Shown here in pieces: positions 32,860 to 42,883 of a stretch of 64,000 nt of DNA. Both the position numbers and the translations under genes were made by a program. The stretch lies in contig NHNW01000045.1 in the NCBI GenBank assembly GCA_002786025.1, forward strand, positions 1-64,000, read 5' to 3'. The stretch comes from Zasmidium citrigriseum (taxonomy: Eukaryota > Ascomycota > Dothideomycetes > Mycosphaerellales > Mycosphaerellaceae). Under the pieces are notes generated by a model, which was given only the letters and a program-made list of their open reading frames with translations, searched no databases and was not told the DNA's origin. Every line of letters starts with the position of its first letter. Positions within the stretch are counted from its first letter, which is position 1.

Positions 32860-33716
32860 GATGGGTGGACGACGATGTTCTGTGGTTGGATTTAGATGTG
32901 AAGAGGCTATAGAGAAAACACGTTGAGGGAGACTTCTCTATATATTCAACGGTCTCGAAGCCACCAGTGTCACTTTCATCGGTCGGAGGCGCCACAAAAC
33001 ACTTTGTCTGTACGAAGGCAGCGTTGCCGAGCGTTTACCATAGGTGGCCTTAGAGCACACCGCATTAGTTTCTCTGGAGGCCTGATGATCGTCTATATCC
33101 GAGTCTCTGGTTCGCGTCTCGGACTCCACTTGCGAACTGACTTTTGACGGTTCATTGAAAGTAGTATATGATCTGCAGAGGCTTTAAAAAGCGGAGTTGG
33201 GAAGGTAGCGTTGTAGCATTGCCCAGAAGCGAGTTGCATTTAGCTGCAGCTTCAGCTTTCCGGTGGCATGGCGCTGCACTTTCCGGAAGAGTCCGGATCT
33301 TCTCTGACCCAGCAGGTCAAAGTTCGGTTGATGGACTGTTGGCCAAGCTTCTGAGGTCTAGCAAACTCGCGAGCATCTTACTGTGGACATAAGGCGGACT
33401 GTTGAAACCAATGAGCATCGAGGGGGCCATAGGTGGTTCAAGAAGTGTGTCCATGTAGATTCCTCAGATGCATTACGGATCTTCACTTCTCTTATGCAAG
33501 CTGCAAGTAGTCGAGTCTCTGCCACTCTGACCTAAATGCTAGTAGTATTGAATGTACAGAGATACTAATGCCGGGAGTCGGAGCAAAGCTCTGGTGCATT
33601 CGTTGCCTTCGACACTGGCGGCAGTATTTCCGCAGCACTTATTCCTATGTATGCTGTTTGAGCGTAGTCGTAGTACTCGTAGTAAAGTGTTAGAACCTGA
33701 CAGGCTGCAGCCAATG
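32860..33716. other. intergenic stretch of about 860 bases
   Basis: Promoter of the secreted unknown and 3' side of the acyl-CoA dehydrogenase. Three CCGG cores lie within 37 bases (33260, 33283, 33293), the last two as TTCCGGAAGAGTCCGGA. No gene supported. Confidence 0.55.
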
Positions 33717-35185
33717 TCAAAGTCTACTTTCCTTCGATTGAGACTTTAAGGCCCTCTGGTAGTTCTTGTAGAGCTGTCGTACAGCGAGATCGAGCATGAC
33801 ATCCTCACTTCCGCCCTGTTTTGAAGTTAGCAAACAACACCAACAATCATAATGATCAACGCACCGGTATCCTCGCGCCTGCCACTTCACGAGCAGCTTT
33901 CTCCACCAAGGCTCCCTGGCCACCCTTGGTGTAGCCGTTGCCACCGAACAGCAGCTGAGAGCATTGAGCACACTCGTTCAGGACCATAGCCGATTTCGCC
34001 TTTGCTAGGGCCGTGAGACCACCGAGCTTTGTGTCGGCAATGTCTTTCTTCATATGGACCATCTGGTAGACGAAACTCTCGACCCAGGACCATTGTGTTT
34101 CGAGCTCTCCAATGGCTTTTGCTAGACGGTGTCGAACGACGGGCTGTTCAATTAGGGGCTTTCCGAATGCCTGTCGCTTCATTGCGTATTCAAACCCAGC
34201 TGCAAGGACCATTCGAGCCTGTGTAGTCACAGATACACATATGTTGAGTCTCTCGTGGTTGAAGTTCGTCTACGATCCTTCAGACGTTAGCGAATGGCAT
34301 GACCGAAGGTATACGCGTGGGAACTGACCATGATATACTTCATGCCTTCTCCCTCCTTGCCTATCAGATTCTCCACTGGCACTTCGACATCGTCCAATTC
34401 TATAAACGTCGTTCCGGATGAATGCTGACCAGAACAATCCATCTTTCGCATGCTCACGCCCTTGTGATTCTTCAATGGCACTAACATTACCGAAAGACCG
34501 CCGGGTCCTTCTCCTCCAGTCCGTACGCACATCGATGCCCAGTCCGACCATATACCGTTCGTGATCCACTTCTTCGTTCCGTTCAAAATGTAGTGCTTTC
34601 CATCCTTGGACTTCTCGGCAGTCGTCTGAACATTCGCCACATCGCTGCCAGCGTCTGGCTCTGTGATAGCGATGCAGATTCGGGTATTGCCTTTGAGCAA
34701 GTCCGGAAGCACTCGCTGTTGCAGTTGTCGGTCGCCGAATTTGATGATCGGGGGAATCCCAAAGCAAAATCCGGCTGTCAGACTTGATCCGGGGCCATTC
34801 AATCCTGTGCGTTGCATTTCCGCTGCGTATACTGAAAAGTGGATGTAGTCGAATTCCTCGATGGTGATGGGTCCGATCTTCTCGACTCCAATGGATCGAA
34901 GCCATTCAACGGGTAACGGGGCGGGGAGATTTGGTATCAGCATGTTGTTGTCCGCGAAAGTTTCTGTTCAAGTCAGTCGTCCCCCTGAAAGTTCTTCGAG
35001 GAATACTTACTGTAGACATGTGCCGGCACTTCGCCTTGTTCCTCCCATTCCATGGCGTACTGCGTGAATTCTCTTGTGATGAAATCTCGACAGTGTTTTT
35101 GCCATCTCCGATGGGATTCGTTGTAGTAAGGCGAGGGATGGCCATCCAGCCACGGGGGCTCCGACAGTGGCGTGGGAATTGACAT
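33717..35185 (-). CDS. peroxisomal acyl-CoA dehydrogenase-like flavoprotein
   Basis: Four exons: 35185-35011, 34963-34329, 34269-33865, 33815-33717, giving 437 residues, usual length. Signatures of the acyl-CoA dehydrogenase superfamily: AITEPDAGSDVANVQTTAE (FAD/substrate loop), NGTKKWITNG, DDVEVPVENLIG, TTQARMVLAAGFEYAMKRQAFGKPL, and QLLFGGNGYTKGG near the end. The start is the ATG at 35185 (MSIPTPLSEPPW). The protein ends in SRL, a strong type-1 peroxisomal signal, unlike mitochondrial members, which have N-terminal leaders. Likely reaction: alpha,beta-desaturation of an acyl-CoA or oxidation of a related thioester in peroxisomes. It is transcribed away from the monooxygenase gene across a 301-base shared promoter, suggesting co-expression. 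Confidence 0.9.
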
Positions 35186-35486
35186 GTTGGGAACAACCAA
35201 GACAAGTATCACCACAGCTGAGATCCCACACACCACCTCACTTTCTGTTAAGATGTCTTTCGGTGAGAGCGTCTGTCTTTGATCGAAACAATTTGGTCAC
35301 CAACCTCAGCCAGCCGTCGTATTTCCGATCTATTCCCATGACTCCAACCCGGAGACGTGTCCGGCAGTACCACATCCCTTGAAGAGGGGTACAATCCAGA
35401 GCCCGAGTGCAAGTGTGTGAGATATTGAAAGACTGAAGACAAGAATCTCGTACAATCGCGTGAAAGTCTACCAGATCGTTGCAGTC
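35186..35486. promoter_or_regulatory. shared divergent promoter, dehydrogenase and monooxygenase
   Basis: 301 bases between two start codons pointing apart. It holds CCGGAGACGTGTCCGG (35349-35364), two CCGG cores facing an ACGT centre, a plausible but unproven zinc-cluster or bZIP site. No coding feature. Confidence 0.5.
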
Positions 35487-37210
35487 ATGCCGAGCGCTCC
35501 AAACATCATCGAACGGGACGCTGTGATCATCGGGGGAGGCTTTGGAGGATGTTACTTGCTACATCTCCTCCGTAAGCATGGCTACTCTGCCATTCTGCTC
35601 GAGGCTGCTCCAAGACTCGGGGGTGTCTGGGCCACTTCAGCATATCCAGGGGCAAGAGTCGATTGCGAGCTCCCTTACTATGGATTCTCAGATCCGGCCA
35701 TCTGGTCGACATGGAACTGGACCGAACGATTCCCTTCGTACAAGGAGCTCCGGGATTACTTTCGCCATGTCGATAAAGTCTGGGGTCTCTCGCAAGACGT
35801 TCTTTTCAACACCCGTGTGACGCAGGTCGAGTGGCAGGACGATAGCAGCGTATGGATGACCACTACCGCAGATGGCCAGAAGTTCAGGAGCACCTGGGCG
35901 CTTGCAGCTACCGGAACATCGTTCAAACCAAACTTTCCGAACCTCAAAGGCATGGACAACTTCCAAAGACATATGTACCACTCTGCAGCCTGGCCAGGGG
36001 AAGGCGTTGACTTGGCCGGCAAGAGAGTCGCCATCATCGGCGCCGGCTCGACGGGGATCCAGGTCATGCAAGAATCTGCGAAAGTTGCTTCTCGAGTGGT
36101 TCAATTCATCAGGACGCCCAACTATGCGGTTCCCATGCGCCAACGATCGATATCTGTGGAAGAGATCTATCATTCAAAGCCCCATATATCACATGTATTC
36201 GATGCATGTCGAAAGGCTCCAAGCGGACTGCCTCTCCAACGGCCGACAACAAAGACCTTCGATCTTTCCGAAGAAGAGCGAGAGCGGACGTGGGAGGAAA
36301 ATTGGAGGCGTGGAGGTTTCAACTTGTAAGTTTGCAAAGTTGTCTCATCAATGACCAGGTAGCTGACCCATTGCAGTGGGTTAGGGAGTTTCGCGGATAC
36401 AATCGTCTCCAGAGAAGCAAATCTCGCGGCCTACAACTTCTGGCGAAAGAAGACCAGAGCTCGTATCACCGATCCCCAGAAAGCCGACATCCTGGCCCCA
36501 GAAGTGCCTCCGTATTTTATAGGCACGAAACGGCCAAGTCTGGAGCAGGACTATTTCGAGATGTGCGACCGTCCCAATGTTGAGATCACTAACAGCCCTA
36601 TTGCTGAATTCACCGAGAAGGGTATCGTGACTGCTGACGGAAAGACCAGAGAATTTGACATTGTTGCAGTTTGTACTGGGTACGATGCAGTCACTGGTGG
36701 CTTGCGCACGATGGGAATCAAGGGGCGGAAGGGAGTTGATCTCGGCGAGAAGTGGAAGGACGGCGTGAGTACATTCCTTGGAATGACATCGAATGGATTT
36801 CCCAACATGCTTATTGTATATGGCCCGCAAGGTAAGCTGGCAGTGCCCCGAGAAATCGTAGATTTGCATGGATCACTAACCATTGGGTAGCTCCCACGTC
36901 TCTTACGAATGGCCCGCCGTTCATTGAGCTCCAGTGCGAGTGGATCTTGAACGTGCTGAACAAGCAACGAGACGAGAAGCTCGTGACTGTGGAGGCAAAG
37001 AAGGCCAAAGAAGAGGCTTGGCGGCAACATACGTTGGATCTGGCCAGCAAAACTTTGGCCGTTGAGACGAGTTCATGGTGGAACGGCGGTAACGTCGAGG
37101 GCAAAGCGCGCGAGTTCTTGTTGTACATGGGAGGTATGCCAATGTTCTTCGACGCTGCGAATAAGGCACTGGACGGATGGGAAGGCTTTGATGTCCAATC
37201 AGCGGTGTAG
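35487..37210 (+). CDS. Baeyer-Villiger-type flavin monooxygenase
   Basis: Three exons: 35487-36325, 36377-36831, 36891-37210, giving 537 residues. The start is the ATG at 35487 (MPSAPNIIERD). FAD site VIIGGGFGGCYLLHLL near residue 15, then LGGVWATSAYPGARVDCELPY split over the usual substrate-contact region, the fingerprint FQRHMYHSAAWP at about 159-170 (pattern F-x5-H-x3-W-P), and the NADPH site AIIGAGSTGIQ around residue 190. The late motif CTGYDAVTGGL matches the family. Expected reaction: NADPH/O2-dependent insertion of oxygen next to a carbonyl, giving an ester or lactone. The tail faces the DUF3500 gene with only 31 bases between stop codons. Confidence 0.92.
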
Positions 37211-37241
37211 TGTCGAAGCAAAAGTCTCATATGCTCTGGCC

Positions 37242-38573
37242 CTATGGCACTCTTTCTTCTGGCTCCCGTAATGCTTGTCCATAGTCTCCAGCGTTCGGCA
37301 TCCGTACGATTGTATGCGTGTGGAACTTCGCAGGCTCCTTGTTCGTCAAGAAAACCCCCGAATGATGGTCGAACTCGAAAATTATCACCGGGCTCTGGAT
37401 GCGGAAGTAGAATGGATCCTCGTCTCCGTAGGCACCAATCCAGCTGAAGTAAGTCTCGTTGAAGTGCTCTCGAATCTGCTCCTTACGCCTTTGTCTGACT
37501 GTATCAGGATGATACAGGAGGAATTCTTCCGCAATGTCGAGGACAAGCTGCTTCTGTTCGGGTGTGAATTCCGAAACTTTGACACCCTCGTGCGGAACGA
37601 CTCTGTTGTCTCTGAAAGCACCACACAAATGGCGTTGGTCGTCTTGATTCCAGCGGTCGACTTTAAGGTCTCCAGTCTGCAACATCTTGGGGTCCTTCAT
37701 AAGCTTGTAGATCTGTGTGGCCTTCTGCTGATCCTTCGAAAGACTCTGCATTAGCTTTAGGCCAATGTCGCCCTCCTTGTGAAGAATCTGTGTCCCCTTC
37801 CATGGTCCAGAATCAATGAGGTTGGGTTCAGCTCCTGTAAAGGTCGGAGCAATGACGACATTGCCGCCTTTAATGAAGACACTGAGACAAAGATGATGGC
37901 CATACAAAGACCAGCCCCAAGCTTTTGATGTGGAAGGCTCACCGAAAAGAAGCCAATTGTAAGAGTATTTGTTCATGATTCGCGGGACTTCGCAGCATTC
38001 TCCCAAGAAATGATTGATCCGCATGGCAGCCAGTGCTTTCTGATATCCTTCGGGAGAAAGTGTAGCCTCGAGGACGCCAAGTATTGATTCAGCAATTTCC
38101 TCTGGAAGCTCTTCGAGACGCAGACCAAATGGACGAAGGAGGAACTCGGGATTGGACCAACATCGCCATTCGCGAGCACTAAGAGGATAACGGAGCTTTT
38201 TCTGCTGTTCAGGGTTGAGCTTCTTTAAAGTGGCATTAGTGGCATTGACGATCTTTTCCACAGGAGCACCAAGATCTTCATCTTTGTATAGTCCAGTTCT
38301 GACATTGCCTGTCATAGCATAAGTCTCCTTCGAGGTATCAAGACCAGTCATTTGGTTCTCACCATCGGTTGTTACTCCTTTATAAGGTTCTTCGAGAAGC
38401 TCCTTCCAGGCCTGTGTGAGATTGTATAGCCATGGCGGCACTTGGTTCTTCTGGAAAGCCTCGGAGTACTCGTAAGGGCTCTGCTGCTTCGAAATGACGA
38501 ATCGTGGGATGCTCAAGTCTGGTAAGTGCTGCCTGAAGGCAGCTGCAAGATCTTCGTCGACGGTGCCGTTCAT
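37242..38573 (-). CDS. DUF3500 family protein
   Basis: One exon, 443 residues. Recognised by the family blocks GHHLCLSVFIKGGNVVIAPTF, followed by TGAEP, and near the C-terminus IIFEFDHHSGVFL and HTHTIVRMPNAGDYGQAL. The conserved His/Asp-rich segments suggest a metal- or ligand-binding site, but the reaction of DUF3500 proteins is not established to my knowledge. No signal peptide is seen, so it is probably cytosolic. Start at the ATG 38573 (MNGTVDEDLAAAFRQHL); a repeated Lys/Gln-rich stretch (NATLKKLNPEQQKKL) lies near residue 115. It sits tail-to-tail with the monooxygenase and head-to-head with the small unknown protein, so it is embedded in the cluster. Confidence 0.82.
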   Translation of the reverse strand: MNGTVDEDLAAAFRQHLPDLSIPRFVISKQQSPYEYSEAFQKNQVPPWLYNLTQAWKELLEEPYKGVTTDGENQMTGLDTSKETYAMTGNVRTGLYKDEDLGAPVEKIVNATNATLKKLNPEQQKKLRYPLSAREWRCWSNPEFLLRPFGLRLEELPEEIAESILGVLEATLSPEGYQKALAAMRINHFLGECCEVPRIMNKYSYNWLLFGEPSTSKAWGWSLYGHHLCLSVFIKGGNVVIAPTFTGAEPNLIDSGPWKGTQILHKEGDIGLKLMQSLSKDQQKATQIYKLMKDPKMLQTGDLKVDRWNQDDQRHLCGAFRDNRVVPHEGVKVSEFTPEQKQLVLDIAEEFLLYHPDTVRQRRKEQIREHFNETYFSWIGAYGDEDPFYFRIQSPVIIFEFDHHSGVFLTNKEPAKFHTHTIVRMPNAGDYGQALREPEERVP

Positions 38574-39080
38574 ATTTTGAGTTTCGAGCTTCTGCAGGCG
38601 TGCAGTAAGGTGACAATGAATGGATATGAAGACGATGCGCGTGGGATTTCGAATTTCTCAATATCAGAAGCGTCTTTCAATGAGGCTTTTGATGCTTTTC
38701 AATGTATGAAACGCCAATTGTCGTCGTCTTCATCACGCCGTTGATGAGGTGAGGTCGTCGACCGGGTTCTCCGCACGGCATTGATCAAATCCGAGCGTCG
38801 TGCGAGATGCCGGATAAATACCAAGTGCCGCCCTCTTCAACCTCCTCTTTCCTTCTCACTTTTTGCCCGATCCTAGAACAACGCAATCTGGAGCGGAAGA
38901 CGGCTCTCGAAATTCCGCAATATGCGCTCCGAGACGTACTGGCCCCGTCGGCCTCTCCATCTCAGAAGCCGATGAGAACTTGTGCTCGGCGTTAAGAGCG
39001 ATGCGTGTCCTCTCTTGATATAGGCCAACAACCCGGCGTAGTCCCTGGATTTTGAAGCCAACAACCACCAGAAGAACATT
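38574..39080. other. divergent promoter region
   Basis: About 500 bases between DUF3500 (leftward) and the small protein gene (rightward). No supported coding feature. Confidence 0.55.
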
Positions 39081-39565
39081 ATGACGAATCAACAAGTGCC
39101 CCGAGGACCGTATAGACTGGTAACTGTCAACACCGCTCCAGAACGAGCCCAGCGGCTGGTCGGCCGGCTGGTGGACGAGCTGCAGGACAGATACACCATT
39201 ATTCATGCAGCAAACTGCGAAAGTAGGTACGTTAATCCTGTCGCGATGTCAGATCTGACCCGATTCAGCGATCGAGGCCGTAGATCACACAGTCCGGCAG
39301 ATACAGCCTGATCTCCTGGTGAGTCTGCAAGCGAAAACGACCTGAACGACGGCGAAGCTGACGATGGCAGTTCTGCGCATCAATGTGGTCGCCTGAAGAG
39401 GCGGCCGAGATCCAAACGATCGCACGCCACGTCAAGCCGGACATTGCGACATATGCTCTCCCTCAAGGACTCCAGATTCGAGAAGGCCCTGATGCTGTTG
39501 TCGCTCATCTGAAGTGCATGGTGCCGCAGGTGTTGCAGACGCATTTTGGAAAACCCAAATCTTGA
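39081..39565 (+). CDS. small Rossmann-like protein of unknown family
   Basis: Three exons: 39081-39222, 39269-39318, 39371-39565, giving 128 residues; each is short and would be missed without splicing. Start context ACATTATGACG. The pattern alternates strands and helices: YRLVTVNT, RAQRLVGRLVDELQDR, YTIIHAANC, TIEAVDHTVRQIQ, PDLLFCAS, PEEAAEIQTIARHVK, PDIATYALPQGLQI, PDAVVAHLKCM. This resembles a compact flavodoxin- or receiver-like alpha/beta fold (inference from pattern only). There is no signal peptide, membrane segment or zinc motif, and I recognise no family. It lies between the DUF3500 gene and the NRPS-like gene, inside the cluster. Both introns have GT-AG ends and the frame closes exactly. 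Confidence 0.7.
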
Positions 39566-39858
39566 CACGAATTGGATTGGTCTATATTGTCATTGTATCC
39601 TTGCAAACTCAGTATCGCAGAGGGATTCTGGACGATTGAGAGTTGCACTACCGGGGCGAGCTCGAGCCTTCTCAATCCAGCGTCATTTCAGGACAACATC
39701 GATGTGCGACCATTTTCTGCATGACTGCAGTCTCTGAGACTCGCGATCCACTCTTGCGGGCACAGTTAAAGCTCCACATTGAAGAAAGAAGTTAGTGAGT
39801 TGGAGCCAGAACGACAATACATTGTAAATGATCTTACAGCTTTAAGCCTCGTACCAAT

Positions 39859-42800
39859 TCAAATCCCCCTCGTCAGCAGCGCCTCATTCAATGTACGCTG
39901 GAATTCGGCAATCAGAGGCTCCTTGATCAACGAGATATGCGTTCCCGGAACGTCGTGGAATCTCACATTCTCATCCTTCACAAAACTCCTCCATTGGCCG
40001 AGGACCTCCCTCTTCCAGACTTCTGGCGACGATCCAAAATGTGGCATTGGATCAGCGCAGAAGATGTCTGTCGTACCGACCGATCCTTCAGGCTTGTACT
40101 CATCGACGATCAAGCGCATGCAATCCTCGACTCTCCCGAACGCCTGTAGCCGTGGAACTGTCAAGTCCATGTTCTCAATGAACTCAGGAGAGAACTTTGT
40201 GAAAAGAGCCGCATAGAAGTCCTCGTCATTCAAGGAGGCTGTCTCTTCTTTGAACGCATCGGACTCTGCCTCTGTCATATCCGTGACGACTGGGAGGACA
40301 TCGAACATAAGCGTGCGGTACTGAACTTGTCCCATGGTGATCTTTAGATTGGGTGGATTGTCGATGCCGCCGCAAAAGATGACAGATTCTCCTACGGCTT
40401 CGAACATCTTGGCCAGCTCGAAGCACAGGAGTCCACCGAAACAGTATCCCAAGAAGGCGTAGGGTCCATGCGGCTGCACACGGCGTATCGCTTGGTAGTA
40501 TGTGTCGAGCAAGTCTTGCAGGCCATCGAATGTGCCCTCGCCCGGGTGAAGGCCCTTCGCTCGCAATGCGTAGATCGGTCTATCTGGAAGGTACTTGAGC
40601 AAGCCAATCCAGCACAAGAACTCGCCAGCGCCAGGATGGAGCAGGAACAGAGGCTGCCTGCTTCCTGTTGTTACCAAGGGAACGATGGGATCGTATTGCT
40701 GAGACACAGTGCCGAGGAGTGTCAGCTCGTGTTCCAAATCTGCCAGTGAGTGGCAACGAAGCAAAAGGGGCATCGGTATCTCCTGGTGGATCTTCAAGCC
40801 TTTCTCGAGGGCCTTCTTCAAACGCATGAAGCCCAGCGAGTTGATCCCAGATGAAAGCAAAGCGTCTTGGCCGACCAACTCTTCGGGACGGACGTTGACT
40901 ATACTCGCATAAATCTGAGCGATCTCCCTTTGCAGCGAGGACAGTCTCTCAAACTCAGAGATATTATGACCACTCGAAACTGGCTCGTTGGCAAGGCTGT
41001 TGTTGGTGTCTTTGAGATTGATGAGAAAGTCATCAAAGCCACCATTCTCAAATGTCCGCTTCAGCTTTGCCCGAGACAGCTTTCCAATCGTCGACTTGGG
41101 CAGCAATGCTTTCGGCAGCGGCACAACATGCAGTGGCTTCTGAGCACAGACTGTGAAGACGCATTTGTCGATCGCTTGCAATGTCGCTCTCATGTTCTTT
41201 GGACCAATGGCATCCTCTGTCGGATTGAACAGTATCACAACTGCTTCGCTGTTCCTTCCCTGGTCCCATGTCGAGAAAGCTGCGGTATAGGAGATTTCCA
41301 ACCCTGGAATAGAGGCTGTCTCCAGCGCGTACTCAATCTCGAACGATGAGTAGTTATTGCCATTCAGGACCAGAACTTCCTTCTGTCGGCCAAGGAGATG
41401 AAGATTGCCTTCCGAATCAAGTTTTCCGATATCGCCGGTATTCATCCAGCCGTCCTCGGTCATACAAGCAGCTGTTGCCTCAGGGTTGTTGTAGTAGCCT
41501 TTGAAAACGACGTCTCCGCGGAGATAAATTAGGCCTTCGTTCGGATTCGATTGATTGTTGTCTTCCTGGGTGACGAGCTTCATTTCGAGAACGCCAGGCA
41601 AATGCTTGCCTACTGAGGCGAAGGTGTGCTCAATTCGTACATCGTAGTCCGGACTGCCCAAGTTATAGAAGCATGCTGAACATGTCTCGGACAGTCCGTA
41701 CGCTGCTTTTATGCAATTAGGTGGCGCTCCACATTGTCGAAGGATCGCGTCTGTTGCGGCCAAGGTCGTTGTTCTATTGGCTTCGCCACCACACATGATG
41801 ACCGAAAGGTGGCTGAGATCGATGCCTTCTGCACCATCTGGCTGGTCTTCCAAAGACTTAGTAGCGGCGGCAAGGAAGAAATTGGGCGAGAATGTGTAGC
41901 CGACTCTGTATTGGCTAAGCACACGGAAGAAACGATACGGCTCCAGGACCAGATCAGACGTTGGCACGAACACTTGATCGGTTCCATTGAAAAGTGCCTG
42001 CAGGTGGATCTCGCAGAAGCAGGCGGAATGATCGAATGCTGTCAAGACGTCAGCCTTGTGCTCTTGCAGCCACGCTGAAGACTTACAGATCCATGACATG
42101 AACGTCTTGTCGTTCGTGGAAAGGTAGGATGACTTCGCTTCCACGGATCGAAGTAGCTGAGCGTGTGAGTACTTCACAGCCTTAGAATGCCCTGTACTGC
42201 CTGATGTGAACAAGATGGCCGCAATATCCTCATCGCTAGTCTTCGTTTCACCATTCGACCAGGCACCATTGATGGCAGCCTTGCGCTTGTCGATCTGCTC
42301 AACGGTCTTGACATTGAGTTTCCGGGAGGCAAAGAGGGCAGACAGTTTATGAGTAGTCAATACCGGAGCATCTTCAAACAATGACTTGAGGTTATCGAGC
42401 TGACCAGCGGCTGTCTTTGGTTCGTTCGAGACGGGATTGAGCACCGCACAGATACCGCCCGCCGCTGTTACTGACCAGAACCACAGGACGTTTTCCCAGT
42501 GGCTCTCGAAGTAGGTTATGGCTATTGAGCCATTCTCAATGATACCGGCATCGACTAAGCGAGCGCCGTTGGCCTGTCTATGTTAGCGATGTCTCATCAC
42601 GAGCGAAGCTTCGTGGGAGGCAAATGGTGGCAATAGTTAGGGAGGACTTGAAAGGAAGTGCAAGCAGATATGAAGGCAGGAGAAGGAAGATGTGGGGCAA
42701 AATGAAGGGAAATTTGAAGCTGACCTTTGCCTGCTCATACAGCTCTGCGTAGGTCACTTTCCAGGGAGGCTCGTTCCAACCATGGTCGACGAAGATCGAT

Positions 42801-42883
42801 CCATTGCCATTGCTGCTGCTTGCTGAGGCCGCCGATTCAAGGAGCTCGAGGATGTGCCGGGGTGGTGATGGCTTCGAAAGCAT
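39859..42883 (-). CDS. NRPS-like enzyme, adenylation-thiolation-thioesterase
   Basis: Three exons: 42883-42725, 42573-42087, 42038-39859, giving 941 residues. Adenylation domain: ILFTSGSTGHSKAVKYSH near 175, WISFDHSACFCEIHLQAL (restored only by removing a 48-base intron with no stop codon), AAYGLSETC, GWMNTGDIGKLDSEGN. Thiolation domain: DALLSSGINSLGFMRL with the phosphopantetheine Ser near 614. Thioesterase: LFLLHPGAGE, GYCFGGLLCFE (Cys near 748 at the nucleophile elbow), and GTHISLIKEP with the catalytic His. The A-T-TE order is that of fungal quinone/furanone synthetases such as atromentin synthetase, which condense two arylpyruvates, but the adenylation pocket cannot be read to a substrate here. 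There is no condensation domain. Probably the central enzyme of the cluster, acting in the cytosol after 4'-phosphopantetheinylation. Confidence 0.88.
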
